Below, piece after piece: positions 36,384 through 44,690 of a stretch of DNA of 64,000 bases. This DNA is from Leisingera thetidis (GTDB lineage: Bacteria; Pseudomonadota; Alphaproteobacteria; Rhodobacterales; Rhodobacteraceae), in NCBI RefSeq assembly GCF_025857195.1, contig NZ_CP109787.1, forward strand, positions 1-64,000, written 5' to 3'. The notes below the pieces were generated by a model that saw nothing but the letters and a program-made list of their open reading frames with translations, did not search any database and had not been told where the DNA came from. Within the stretch, counting starts at the first letter, position 1; every line of letters starts with the position of its first letter. Both the position numbers and the translations under genes were made by a program.

Positions 36384-37688
36384 GTGCAGAATCTGCTGGC
36401 CGTGCGGGCAGGCGTGCCCGCTGATGCTGCCCTGCTGCGGGCGGCGGAGGTCGAGGCCGAAAGCATTGTCGCGCTGCTGCGGATCGCAGTTTCGGGCGGG
36501 TTGCTGGTGGGGCTGGTGCATGCAGCCAATGCGGTAAAGGCTCTGGATCAGGAATATCTATGGCACCAGGTCGGCCTCGCGGCGGCAACCATGCTGGCTT
36601 ATATGGCGGTCGGCGTGCTGATCCTTGCCGCAATCCGGAAGAGCGTGTTCCGGCGTTGGATGATCTGGGGGGCAGTGAGTGCTGACGGGATTTTTCTGTT
36701 TCTCAACTCCTGGCTGTCGCTGGTGAATTCCGGGCTTCCGGGCGATGCGGTTTTTGCAATGCCTTCCACCTGGATGGCGCCGCTGGTCCTGGCTTTTGGG
36801 GTGTTGCGGTTCAACCCGCTGCTGCTGGCCTATCAGGTGCTGCTGGTCGCGGCGGGCTTTGCCGGGCTTCTGATGTGGGAACCGCCATCGGTATCGGCGG
36901 ATGCGGTGCAGCGGATGCAATTGGCGATGGCAACACCGCCCAATCTGATGCGGGTGTTGATGATCGCTTTGGCGGGTCTTGTGCTGATTGTCGCGGCGGT
37001 GCGGATGCGCGGTCTGCTGCAGCGCTCGATCAAGGAAGCGCGGCAGAAGGCCAACCTGACCCGCTACCTGCCCGCCCAGCTGGCTGGCCGCCTGGCTGGC
37101 GGCGGACTGGAAGCGCTTCAGGAAGGGCGCCAGCAGAAGATGGCGATCCTGTTCATCGACATCCGCGGTTTTACCAGCTGGTGCGAAGGACGTGAGCCAC
37201 AGGAAGTGAGCCGTCTGATCACGGGGTTCCGGGCCCGGGTCGAAGAGGTTGCGGGCCGCACCGGAGGGCTGATCGACAAATACATCGGCGATGCGGCGAT
37301 GATCCTGTTTGAAGGTGAAAGCGCGGCGGCGCGGGCACTGGACTGTGCCGACGGCTTGCAAGCCGGGATGGAGGAGTGGCGCAAGGTGCGGGAGCAGGCT
37401 GGCGAAGAAGGTTTGGCAGCCGGGATCGGGGTGCATTGGGGCGAAGTGTTTTCCGGCGTCACCGGCACACCGGAACGGCTCGAGTACTCAGTCTTCGGTG
37501 ACACGGTGAACACGGCGGCGCGGCTGGAACAGCTGACCAAGGATCATGGGATGGCGCTGATTGTGTCCGAGGCGCTTCTGGAGGAAGCCGGGGTAGAGCC
37601 CGCGCGCGCGGCATGGACTGCGCTGCCGCCGGAGGTTTTGCGCGGGCGCCGAAGCGGGCTCGCGCTGTTCGGCAAGGCGCAGGGCTGA
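36384..37688 (+). CDS. Membrane class III adenylate/guanylate cyclase
   Basis: This 434-residue protein has about six N-terminal hydrophobic segments (30-215) and a cytoplasmic class III cyclase domain (about 250-420). The metal-binding aspartates lie in LFIDIRGF near 256 and YIGDAAM near 299. The transition-state region NTAARLEQL is near 377. The purine-specificity residues are not clear enough to call cAMP versus cGMP, though cAMP is usual. Translation starts at GTG 36384, immediately after the rmuC stop, with GGAGGAG inside the end of rmuC. The two proteins are therefore co-translated. Confidence 0.9.
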   Translation: MQNLLAVRAGVPADAALLRAAEVEAESIVALLRIAVSGGLLVGLVHAANAVKALDQEYLWHQVGLAAATMLAYMAVGVLILAAIRKSVFRRWMIWGAVSADGIFLFLNSWLSLVNSGLPGDAVFAMPSTWMAPLVLAFGVLRFNPLLLAYQVLLVAAGFAGLLMWEPPSVSADAVQRMQLAMATPPNLMRVLMIALAGLVLIVAAVRMRGLLQRSIKEARQKANLTRYLPAQLAGRLAGGGLEALQEGRQQKMAILFIDIRGFTSWCEGREPQEVSRLITGFRARVEEVAGRTGGLIDKYIGDAAMILFEGESAAARALDCADGLQAGMEEWRKVREQAGEEGLAAGIGVHWGEVFSGVTGTPERLEYSVFGDTVNTAARLEQLTKDHGMALIVSEALLEEAGVEPARAAWTALPPEVLRGRRSGLALFGKAQG

Positions 37689-37775
37689 TTGCGCCGCTGT
37701 TTGCCCCAGATCAAAGACTTAGGCGTTTTGCCTGCTGTTTGATATGCTGAGGCTGCGAACAGAAGGAATGGAGCA

Positions 37776-38099
37776 ATGCTGGAGATCTCAGTCCGCAAGG
37801 TGGCACAGGTGGCGATGATGGCCCGGGAATTGGGCCGCGCGGAAGGTGAGCTGCGCGCTTTCATCGACCGGATGGGCGAGGACCAGCAGGCGGAGCTAGT
37901 CGGCATTATGTGGGTCGGCCGCGGCAGTTTTGAGCCGGAGGAGCTGGGCGAGGCGATTTATACCGCCCGGCAGGAAGCAACAACGCCGACCGTCGACTAC
38001 CTGCTCGGCACGCCGCATTTGGCGGACAATCTGGAAGCAGGGCTGGAGGCGCTGGGCATTGACGTCAACGATGTTGAAGATGATGTGATCGGCCGCTAA
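37776..38099 (+). CDS. DUF3775 domain protein
   Basis: This 107-residue acidic soluble protein has the DUF3775 pattern: an N-terminal MLEISVRKVAQVAMMAREL, 'DQQAELVGIMWVGRGSFEPEEL' in the middle (about 47-60), and TARQEATTPTVDYLLGTPHLADNLE near 67-90. The function is unknown. It is common in Rhodobacterales. GGAG is placed before the ATG. It ends at a strong bidirectional terminator and is not obviously part of an operon. Confidence 0.82.
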   Translation: MLEISVRKVAQVAMMARELGRAEGELRAFIDRMGEDQQAELVGIMWVGRGSFEPEELGEAIYTARQEATTPTVDYLLGTPHLADNLEAGLEALGIDVNDVEDDVIGR

Positions 38100-38124
38100 A
38101 CAGCTGCACCAGGTTCGCAACGCG

Positions 38125-38155
38125 AAAGGGCGCCGCAATCCGGCGCCCTTTGTTG
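38125..38155. terminator. Bidirectional terminator
   Basis: A perfect 11-bp stem, AAAGGGCGCCG-CAATC-CGGCGCCCTTT, is followed by TGTTGT. It serves the DUF3775 gene and the convergent saccharopine dehydrogenase gene. Confidence 0.8.
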
Positions 38156-38168
38156 TGTCAAGCAGTCA

Positions 38169-39311
38169 TCAGGGCTTGCTGTCGACGACCTCAAGGTGCT
38201 GTGCCAGCTTGCCGATCTCGCCCATCCACTTTTCGACCAGGCCCAGGTCGCTCGGTGCGGCGTGAACGCCGGCGGCGATCTTGCCATTCATGGCAGCCTC
38301 GATGGCAAAGGACACCGGATAGGAGACCAGACGCGCCATTGCGGTGCCGCGCGCGTCACCCCAGGCGTCCATGACATAAGTCTTGTGCCAGGCTTCGGTA
38401 CCGTCTTTCTCGGCTTTCAGCCCGACGCAGAGCACTACCCGGTCCGGCTCGCCTTCGTCATAGGCGTTCTCGGCCCAGAACTGGTCTGACATTTCCTTGA
38501 GCCGGGCGTCGCCTTCGGGGCCGGAGAGGGTTTCAACCTCCTTGAATACTTCTGCCCAGGCATCGGCCCAGCCGTTAAGGCGCAGGGTGCCGCGGACGAA
38601 TTCCTTCACTTTCCAGTCCTCGCCGAATTCGTACTGGCCCATGAAGGGGATCGAGTCGCGGTTCGGGTAGACTTCGAAGCTTTCCGGGGCGGGCAGCGGT
38701 GCGTCGTAGGAGGAGATTGCGTCCCAGGGGCGGGCGATGTCCAGTTCCTTGAAATCGCGGATCGACTTGGACGGCGACCGCAGCGCCTTGAGCACGCCAA
38801 GCGGCGACCAGCTGAACTTGTAGCGGAACGGGTTCGGTGTCTTGGGGATGCCGCCGCAATAGGAGATGAAGCTGATCTCATTCTCCGTGTCATAGGCATC
38901 GGAGGCCTTGTAGTCCGCCACCAGCGCATGCGCCATCAGGTGGTCGATGCCCGGATCCAGGCCGACCTCGTTGATCAGGCAGGCGCCGGCAACCTTGGCT
39001 TTTTTGTCCAGCGCGCGCATCTCCGGCGCGATGTAGGATGAGGAGACGAAATGAGCTCCGTGACTGATCGCGAGTTCGGCCAGCGGCACGTGCCAGTCGC
39101 CGGGCAGCATCGAGACGATAACATCCTTCGGGCTCAGCATCTGGCCCAGGTTGGCCAGGCTGAAGCTGTGAATGTTGGTGGTCAGGTCGCCCACGGCCTC
39201 GCGGGCCTTGTCGGTTGTCCGGTTCCAGACCGCGACATTATGGCCCGCTTCCAGCAGGCGGCGCAGGCCGGGAATGGCGGAGAGGCCGGTGCCGCACCAA
39301 TGAATTGTCAT
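38169..39311 (-). CDS. Saccharopine dehydrogenase (LYS9-like, glutamate-forming)
   Basis: This 380-residue protein begins with a Rossmann motif in MTIHWCGTGLSAIPGLRR. It has the saccharopine dehydrogenase C-terminal pattern (LDPGIDHLMAHALV near 118, 'YCGGIPKTPNPFRYKFSWSPLGVL' -type residues near 147-170). In lysine catabolism this enzyme would cleave saccharopine to glutamate and aminoadipate semialdehyde. ATG 39311 follows GGAG; the frame is open to 39368. It is the last gene of a GST - LYS1-like - LYS9-like unit. A work on roseobacter lysine catabolism linked it to osmotic stress, as I recall. Confidence 0.85.
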   Translation of the reverse strand: MTIHWCGTGLSAIPGLRRLLEAGHNVAVWNRTTDKAREAVGDLTTNIHSFSLANLGQMLSPKDVIVSMLPGDWHVPLAELAISHGAHFVSSSYIAPEMRALDKKAKVAGACLINEVGLDPGIDHLMAHALVADYKASDAYDTENEISFISYCGGIPKTPNPFRYKFSWSPLGVLKALRSPSKSIRDFKELDIARPWDAISSYDAPLPAPESFEVYPNRDSIPFMGQYEFGEDWKVKEFVRGTLRLNGWADAWAEVFKEVETLSGPEGDARLKEMSDQFWAENAYDEGEPDRVVLCVGLKAEKDGTEAWHKTYVMDAWGDARGTAMARLVSYPVSFAIEAAMNGKIAAGVHAAPSDLGLVEKWMGEIGKLAQHLEVVDSKP

Positions 39312-39456
39312 TTTTGGTCTCCCTTGCTTGTTCGGCGGAGGCATGAAAAGCCGTTCGTCCGGCGGCATGCCGGGCAGCGCCCGTCCGCCACCAAAGGCGG
39401 GCGCTTTGCTTCCGCCCGCGGACGGCCGCAGCCGTCACTGCGAGCGGAATGATGCT

Positions 39457-40509
39457 TCATACTGGCAGGTGCTCCAGGAAGGTGGTCTTGGCCCGGGCCC
39501 AGACGCCGCCTTCCAGATCGGTCAGCGTCTGCAGCGAGGGCAGGAGCTGGGCGGCATAATCTTCGGAGCTTTCCACCGGCAGCATCGAGGGCAGGTTGTC
39601 GATCGCCATTACGTCGAGCACCGGGTTTTCCGCGACACGCAGGGCGGGGGCGTCCCAGGTGGTGGCGCGGTCATAGACCGGCACAGGGTTGTAATCGCTG
39701 TCCGGGTCACAGGCGACATCGCCGATGGCGGTCAGCTTGCGGTCTGCGGCCAGTGCCTCGCGCGGCACAAAGACCGGGGTGCCGGGGCGGGCGAAGATGC
39801 AATTGAGGAAAAGGTCATGGGCCAGGATCTCCGGGAAGGGGCCGCCATGGGCGGTTTCACCCATGTCCCATTTGGTGACTTCGATGCCCATGGCCTCGCA
39901 GAGATCGGCAGCACCGGTGCCGACCCGGCCGAGCGCGCCGATCACGATGGCAGACGGACGGTCCATGTTCAGCGTGTCCAGCTCCGCACCCAGGTCCGTT
40001 AGCAGCGCATCCTTGCCGGGATAGACGCCAACCGGCCCGCAGAGTTCGCCGCGCTGCTGGGCAGCCCAGGATTTCAGCGTCACCGCGGCGCCGGCATAAC
40101 CCGCCCAATAGCCAAAGGCAGCAACCCTGCGGCCGGTCTCATCCACCAGATACTCCAGATCATAGAGCGTGCCGCCGCCGGCCTTGAACCGCTCCAGGAG
40201 CGCCTTGCCACAGTGCTGGCCCTTGAAGGCATGGCCGAACATGATGTGGCGGTGGGGCAGCGGGGTGCCGTCCTCGGGCAATTCCTTCAGGCCGAAGATG
40301 ATCGCGTCCTCAGGCGCCTCGGGCCAGGAGTTCTCCGGCGCAATCTCGCAGCCTGCATCAATGTAGCCCTGCAGCGGGACTGCCCGCACGGAGCTCTCCT
40401 CTACCGTGACCTTGATGCCGTCTGACAACAGTGCCCTGGCGCCATCAGGAGTCAGGCCAACCCGCTCTTCATTGGGGCGCTGTTCGGCCCGTACCCACAG
40501 ATGAGTCAT
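39457..40509 (-). CDS. Saccharopine dehydrogenase (LYS1-like, lysine-forming/ketoglutarate reductase)
   Basis: This 350-residue protein is of the LYS1/alanine dehydrogenase-like superfamily. The N-terminus has MTHLWVRAEQRPNEERVGLTP, with conserved substrate-binding Arg/Lys, and 'HIMFGHAFKGQ' near 92-102. The Rossmann region includes VIGALGRVGTGA near 190-201. In the catabolic direction it condenses lysine and 2-oxoglutarate to saccharopine. AGGAC precedes ATG 40509. It lies between the GST and LYS9-like genes; together the two dehydrogenases give the complete saccharopine route. Confidence 0.88.
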   Translation of the reverse strand: MTHLWVRAEQRPNEERVGLTPDGARALLSDGIKVTVEESSVRAVPLQGYIDAGCEIAPENSWPEAPEDAIIFGLKELPEDGTPLPHRHIMFGHAFKGQHCGKALLERFKAGGGTLYDLEYLVDETGRRVAAFGYWAGYAGAAVTLKSWAAQQRGELCGPVGVYPGKDALLTDLGAELDTLNMDRPSAIVIGALGRVGTGAADLCEAMGIEVTKWDMGETAHGGPFPEILAHDLFLNCIFARPGTPVFVPREALAADRKLTAIGDVACDPDSDYNPVPVYDRATTWDAPALRVAENPVLDVMAIDNLPSMLPVESSEDYAAQLLPSLQTLTDLEGGVWARAKTTFLEHLPV

Positions 40510-40520
40510 CTTCTTGTCCT

Positions 40521-41135
40521 TCAAAGCATTCCCTTGGCATAGGCTGCGCGCACCGACCCGCGCTGTTCCATTGCCGTCATGAAGTTCTGGATTTTGGGGA
40601 AGTTTTCGACCTTGACCCCGTCACCGTCCAGCCAGGTGCAGACCACATAGAGGTAGCAATCGGCGAGGCTGACTTCCTCGCCCAGCACAAAGGGGCCGCG
40701 CAGCCCGGACTGGCTGATGTATTCGCAGGAGGCTGTCATGGTCTGCGGCACCTTGGCCTGCATGTCCTTGTAGCTGGAGGTCTTGCCGGCCCAACGGCTG
40801 CCGCGCAGCTTGTGGGCGTGGTTCACATGCATGGTTGAGGCAAGGTAGAACATCACCTCGCGCATCCGGGCCAGACGCACCGGGTCCTTCGGGCGCAGAC
40901 CGGCGTCCGGCGCCTTGTCGGCGATGAATTCCAACAACGCGCCGGTTTCGGTCAGGATGCCCCCCTCCACCGCCAGCGCGGGCACCCGGCCTTTGGGGTT
41001 GATCTGGGCATAGGCCGCGCCGGTCTGCTCCTTGGCGGCAAAGTCGATTTTCACCGTCTCATACTCGATCCCGGCCTCTTCCAGCGCGATGGCCACGGCC
41101 ACCGAGATTGTATTGGGGGCGTAATAGAACTGCAT
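40521..41135 (-). CDS. Glutathione S-transferase family protein
   Basis: This 204-residue cytosolic GST has a thioredoxin-like N-terminal domain (MQFYYAPNTISVAVAIAL..., with KGRVPAL near 50 and ETGALLEFI near 63-71). A helical C-terminal domain includes 'FVLGEEVSLADCYLY' near 145-159. The GST-typical motifs for binding glutathione are present. The strong site GGAGGAGG lies before ATG 41135. It is 11 bases upstream of the LYS1-like gene and 20 bases downstream of the phosphatase gene, so it probably belongs to this operon. It may detoxify a reactive aldehyde made in lysine catabolism, which is speculation. Confidence 0.87.
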   Translation of the reverse strand: MQFYYAPNTISVAVAIALEEAGIEYETVKIDFAAKEQTGAAYAQINPKGRVPALAVEGGILTETGALLEFIADKAPDAGLRPKDPVRLARMREVMFYLASTMHVNHAHKLRGSRWAGKTSSYKDMQAKVPQTMTASCEYISQSGLRGPFVLGEEVSLADCYLYVVCTWLDGDGVKVENFPKIQNFMTAMEQRGSVRAAYAKGML

Positions 41136-41155
41136 GTTTTTCCTCCTCCCTGACG

Positions 41156-41806
41156 TCACAGATGTGTCTGGGCAAAATGTCGGTCCGGCGCTTCCAGATG
41201 CGGCACTGCGTTGAACAAAACCGGGCTCCAGTGGCCGCCGATGGGAAACAGCCGGTGCATAGAGGTGTTCATGACCGCAAGCGCAATCCGCGCCATGCCC
41301 GCGGTGTCCAGCCCCAGAGTCTGACGCATTGCCATCGAGATCAGCCCGCCGGAGGTCACCACCAGTGCCGGGCCGTCACCTGCAGCGATTTCCTCCAGCG
41401 CCTGCCGTGTCCGCGTTTCGAAATGCGACCAGCTTTCGTAAGGCTCTGCAATCTCACCTGCGGCCCAGGCGGTGAAAACCTTGGGCAGGTGGTCGACAAA
41501 GCCTTCGCGCTCCTCCGGTACCGCCAGCCCATGCTGATCGCGCATCGCCTCGGCGAGGGTGAAATACTCCATCTCGTTGAGGCGGGCGTCCTGCACAACT
41601 TCGGTGTATCCCATCGAGGCGGCGGTTTCGATATGCCGGGTCAGCGTGCCGCAGTAGACGCGCGGATGGTGATTGCCGCTGCTGCGCAGATGCTCCCCCA
41701 GCCAGGCCGCCTGCTGGTGGCCCAGGTCGCTCAGACGGTCATAGCTCGCCTCGTCCCGGGCGCTGGTATTGGCCTGGCCGTGGCGGATCAGCGTGATGTG
41801 GGACAT
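41156..41806 (-). CDS. Histidine phosphatase superfamily protein
   Basis: This 216-residue protein has the catalytic RHG motif in [13 protein letters not shown] (residues 8-10), the second phosphohistidine-pocket Arg in '[10 protein letters not shown]' near 53-62, and a later Glu region LNEMEYF near 76-82. The family includes phosphoglycerate mutases and broad phosphatases; the substrate is unknown. It leads the minus-strand group with the GST and saccharopine dehydrogenase genes. Its stop codon lies 20 bases before the GST start. Confidence 0.86.
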   Translation of the reverse strand: MSHITLIRHGQANTSARDEASYDRLSDLGHQQAAWLGEHLRSSGNHHPRVYCGTLTRHIETAASMGYTEVVQDARLNEMEYFTLAEAMRDQHGLAVPEEREGFVDHLPKVFTAWAAGEIAEPYESWSHFETRTRQALEEIAAGDGPALVVTSGGLISMAMRQTLGLDTAGMARIALAVMNTSMHRLFPIGGHWSPVLFNAVPHLEAPDRHFAQTHL

Positions 41807-41951
41807 CGACAGGCGGCTCCGTTGTTACCGGGAAAGTCTTAGGGGAGGTTCCGGGCAGAGGGAAGAGAGGGTTTGGGCAGTGGTTCCATCAATTCCATTG
41901 AGAGCGGGAAAAACTTGGAGCACTGTGGGCTTGTCAGCCAGGAGATATGTG

Positions 41952-43151
41952 ATGCCCCTCAATCCTCAGAGATTTCTTGATGATCTGCACATATTGCGCA
42001 GCTTCGGGGCATCGGGTGTGGGCAAGGGCGTGGTGCGGCAGGCCTTTTCCGGAGCTGACATTGCAGCGCGCAAATGGCTGGCCGGGCGGATGGAAGAGGC
42101 CGGGCTGGAGCCGCATTTCGACCCGCTGGGCAATCTTTTCGGCTTGGCAGGGGAGCGGAGCCTGCTGGTGGGCTCGCACAGCGACAGCCAGCCCGAGGGC
42201 GGCTGGCTGGACGGGGCGCTGGGCGTGGTGGCCGGGCTGGAGGTTGCCCGCGCGGCCAGGGAGGCGGGCGGGCCACGGATCTCCTGCGTCAGCTTTCAGG
42301 ATGAGGAGGGGCGGTTCGGGGTGCTGACCGGCTCGGACGTCTGGACTGGCAAGCTGGCGCTGGAGGAGGCGGATGGGTTTACCGATACGCAAGGCGCCAC
42401 GCTGGCAGAGATGCGGGCGCAGATGGCGGTCCTGGCCGGGCATTTCCTGCCTCATGGCCGGTTCAGCGGGTTTCTGGAGATGCACATCGAACAAGGCCCT
42501 TATCTGGAGGCGACCGGGTTAGGGATTGGGGTTGTGACGGATATCGTCGGCATTCGCGATATGCGGATCACCTTCGAGGGCCGCCAGAACCATGCGGGCA
42601 CCACGCCGATGCACCTGCGCCGCGACGCGTTCCAGGCGCTAACGTCCTTCAACGAGAGCCTGAACGGCCGGTTTGCCAATGTGGCCACGCCTGCCACGGT
42701 TTGGACCATCGGCCAAGTTGCACTGCATCCCAATGCCTCCTCCGTGGTGCCCGGGCGGGTGGAATTCTCCCTGCAATGGCGCGATGCGGATGCAGACCGG
42801 CTGGCGCGGATGGAAACGCTCATCAAGGAGACCGCGCGGGAAGTCTCTGCTGATCACGGTATCACAGCGGCGTTTGGCCCGGTGCTCGGGATTGAGCCGG
42901 CAGCGATGGATGCACGGTTTCAGGCGGAGCTGAGTGACGCTGCGGAGGCATTTGCGCCCGGCAAGTGGCAGAAGATGCCCTCCGGCGCGCTGCATGATGC
43001 CGCCAATCTGGCCACGGTGATGCCTGCAGGGATGCTGTTTGTGCCCTCGGTCGGCGGCATCAGCCACGCCTTTGACGAGGACACGGACGAGGCGGATCTG
43101 GTGCTGGGCCTGCAGGTGCTGGACCGGGCGGCCCGGGCGCTGGCGGCATGA
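41952..43151 (+). CDS. M20-family Zn hydrolase (N-carbamoyl-L-amino acid hydrolase / allantoate amidohydrolase type)
   Basis: This 399-residue dinuclear metallohydrolase has the metal ligands in [19 protein letters not shown] near 75-93, SFQDEEG near 117 and [11 protein letters not shown] near 180. A small dimerisation domain contains [12 protein letters not shown] near 213, and a late '[11 protein letters not shown]' block is near 345. These are AllC/HyuC hallmarks, so it removes a carbamoyl or ureido group from an amide. No hydantoinase or allantoinase gene is adjacent. AGGAG lies 7 bases before ATG 41952. An upstream frame to 41769 is probably not translated. Confidence 0.88.
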   Translation: MPLNPQRFLDDLHILRSFGASGVGKGVVRQAFSGADIAARKWLAGRMEEAGLEPHFDPLGNLFGLAGERSLLVGSHSDSQPEGGWLDGALGVVAGLEVARAAREAGGPRISCVSFQDEEGRFGVLTGSDVWTGKLALEEADGFTDTQGATLAEMRAQMAVLAGHFLPHGRFSGFLEMHIEQGPYLEATGLGIGVVTDIVGIRDMRITFEGRQNHAGTTPMHLRRDAFQALTSFNESLNGRFANVATPATVWTIGQVALHPNASSVVPGRVEFSLQWRDADADRLARMETLIKETAREVSADHGITAAFGPVLGIEPAAMDARFQAELSDAAEAFAPGKWQKMPSGALHDAANLATVMPAGMLFVPSVGGISHAFDEDTDEADLVLGLQVLDRAARALAA

Positions 43152-43251
43152 CCCTGGCGGCACGCGACAGGGGCCGGGCGCTCCCGCCTGTTCCCGGCCA
43201 TTCGCAGAATGCCCGTCACAGTTGGGCCGGGCGCCGCTGGCGCGGCGCCGG

Positions 43252-43479
43252 TCAGGCCCGGCCGTAGCCGCGTTTGAGCATCCGGTTGCGGTGCTTGTCG
43301 GCGGCCAGAGAGGCCTCGCGCAGGTTGCCGTAAATATTGATCACGCTTTGCCCGTTGCGGCCGGCCACGCCCCATTCGCGCAGCACGGAAACCTCAGAAA
43401 ACAGGTTCATCGCCAGCTCGATGCGGTAGAATCGCGACGGGCGCGAGGGGGCTTGGCGGTAGAGCAGACAGGTGGACAT
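43252..43479 (-). CDS. WGR domain protein
   Basis: This 75-residue protein consists mostly of a single WGR domain: FYRIELAMNLF near 17-27, 'VLREWGVAGRNGQ' near 32-44 (the Trp-Gly-Arg-like core), then a basic C-terminus. WGR domains occur in PARPs and in bacterial DNA-associated proteins and can bind nucleic acids. A free-standing bacterial WGR protein has no known function. It sits 41 bases after the MAPEG gene on the same strand. No strong RBS is visible. Confidence 0.78.
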   Translation of the reverse strand: MSTCLLYRQAPSRPSRFYRIELAMNLFSEVSVLREWGVAGRNGQSVINIYGNLREASLAADKHRNRMLKRGYGRA

Positions 43480-43520
43480 GCCCAGATTCTACGCCAAGCG
43501 ATTCGCCCCGGCAAGAATCT

Positions 43521-43919
43521 CTACATCACGCCGAGGACGGTGAGACCCAGCAGCGCCGAGGACAGGGCTGCCACGGCAAAGGCCGCAGTACGCAGAACCG
43601 GAATACCGATCATGTAGATCACATAATGCGCAGCCATGCCGGTGAAGAAAGCGAGCCCGAGAGTGCCGGGCTGCTGGTCCGGCGGGAGCACCAGCATGGC
43701 CAGGATGGAGAGCGGCGCAAAGGCGGCAAACAGCTCCACCCCGACGATATGCGCCCGGTGCGCGCGCTGGGCCCAGGGTGATTGCGGCTTGTCATCAGGG
43801 CTGGGATTGGCAAGCGCCCCCTTCAGGCCGCGGACAAAGATCCTGTCGAGAATATAGGGCACCCAGGCCACCGCCAACCAAAGCCCGGACAGGGTGGTGA
43901 AATACTGCAGCTGCGTCAT
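43521..43919 (-). CDS. MAPEG family membrane protein
   Basis: This 132-residue membrane protein has four hydrophobic segments and resembles the MAPEG superfamily (glutathione/eicosanoid-type). The conserved pattern is 'RAHRAHIVGVELFAAFAPLSIL' -type residues (about 51-72). Substrate and activity in bacteria are unknown. AGGAAC precedes ATG 43919. It may be co-transcribed with the WGR gene. It lies 66 bases downstream of the response regulator stop. Confidence 0.8.
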   Translation of the reverse strand: MTQLQYFTTLSGLWLAVAWVPYILDRIFVRGLKGALANPSPDDKPQSPWAQRAHRAHIVGVELFAAFAPLSILAMLVLPPDQQPGTLGLAFFTGMAAHYVIYMIGIPVLRTAAFAVAALSSALLGLTVLGVM

Positions 43920-43985
43920 CGCACGTTCCTCCATCTGACAGGAGAAAGCGTAGTGTTTTCAGACGGCTTTTCTACTTTTGCGAAA

Positions 43986-44690
43986 TCAGGTCCAATCCAC
44001 ATCACCCAGAAAGATGTAGCCCGCGCCATAGATCGTCTTGATCAGCCGCGGATTCTTGGGGTCTTCGCGCAGCTTGGTGCGCAGGCGCGAGATACGTACA
44101 TCCATGGCCCGGTCAAAACTGTCTCCGGCGGCACCGCCCAGTGTCTCCTGCATCTGGGCACGGGAGATCAGCCGTTTGGGGCTGTCTAAGAACAGCCGCA
44201 GAACCTCGCCTTCGGCATGGGAAAACTGCGTCTCTGCGCCGGTGTCGTCCTCCAGCACATAGCGGTCGAAATGCGCTGTCCAGCCGGAAAACCGGGCAGT
44301 GTCGCTTGCCGGGGCTATGGTGCGGGGGCCGCTGCGCAGGCGGGCGCGGATGCGGGCGACGACTTCGGCCGGGTCAAACGGTTTGGTTATGTAGTCATCG
44401 GCGCCCAGTTCCAGTCCGGTCACCCGGTCCTGCACCTGGGCGCGGCCGGAGATGATGATGACAGCGGCGCCCTGCTCCAGCGCCAGCCGGTGTACCAGCG
44501 CCAGACCGTCAGTGTCGGGCAGCGACAGATCGACCAGGCAGACATCCGGGGTCATCCGGTTCAGCGCGGCTTCGAACTCCCGTGCGCGGGAAAAGCTGAG
44601 GGTCCGGAAGCCGGCTTCCTCCAATGTATCGGTAAGGATCTGCCGGATCTCCGGCTCGTCATCCAGAATGGTGACCAGGGGGGGCGTCAT
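43986..44690 (-). CDS. OmpR/PhoB-type response regulator
   Basis: This 234-residue regulator has a receiver domain (about 5-120) with acidic pair D10-D11, phosphoacceptor D54 in CLVDLSLPDTDG and Lys near 104 (ITKPFD). A C-terminal winged helix (about 135-230) has DRAMDVRISRLRTKLREDP, the OmpR recognition-helix pattern, and ends IKTIYGAGYIF. Its ATG overlaps the stop of the hybrid kinase gene (ATGA), which makes the kinase its likely partner. The two lie next to, and divergent from, the acyl-CoA synthetase/ABC cluster, a probable target. Confidence 0.92.
   Translation of the reverse strand: MTPPLVTILDDEPEIRQILTDTLEEAGFRTLSFSRAREFEAALNRMTPDVCLVDLSLPDTDGLALVHRLALEQGAAVIIISGRAQVQDRVTGLELGADDYITKPFDPAEVVARIRARLRSGPRTIAPASDTARFSGWTAHFDRYVLEDDTGAETQFSHAEGEVLRLFLDSPKRLISRAQMQETLGGAAGDSFDRAMDVRISRLRTKLREDPKNPRLIKTIYGAGYIFLGDVDWT

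Noticed and set aside
43252-43479. WGR gene as part of a DNA-modification or defence operon
   Set aside because: It neighbours only a MAPEG membrane gene. No ligase, PARP or nuclease partner is present.
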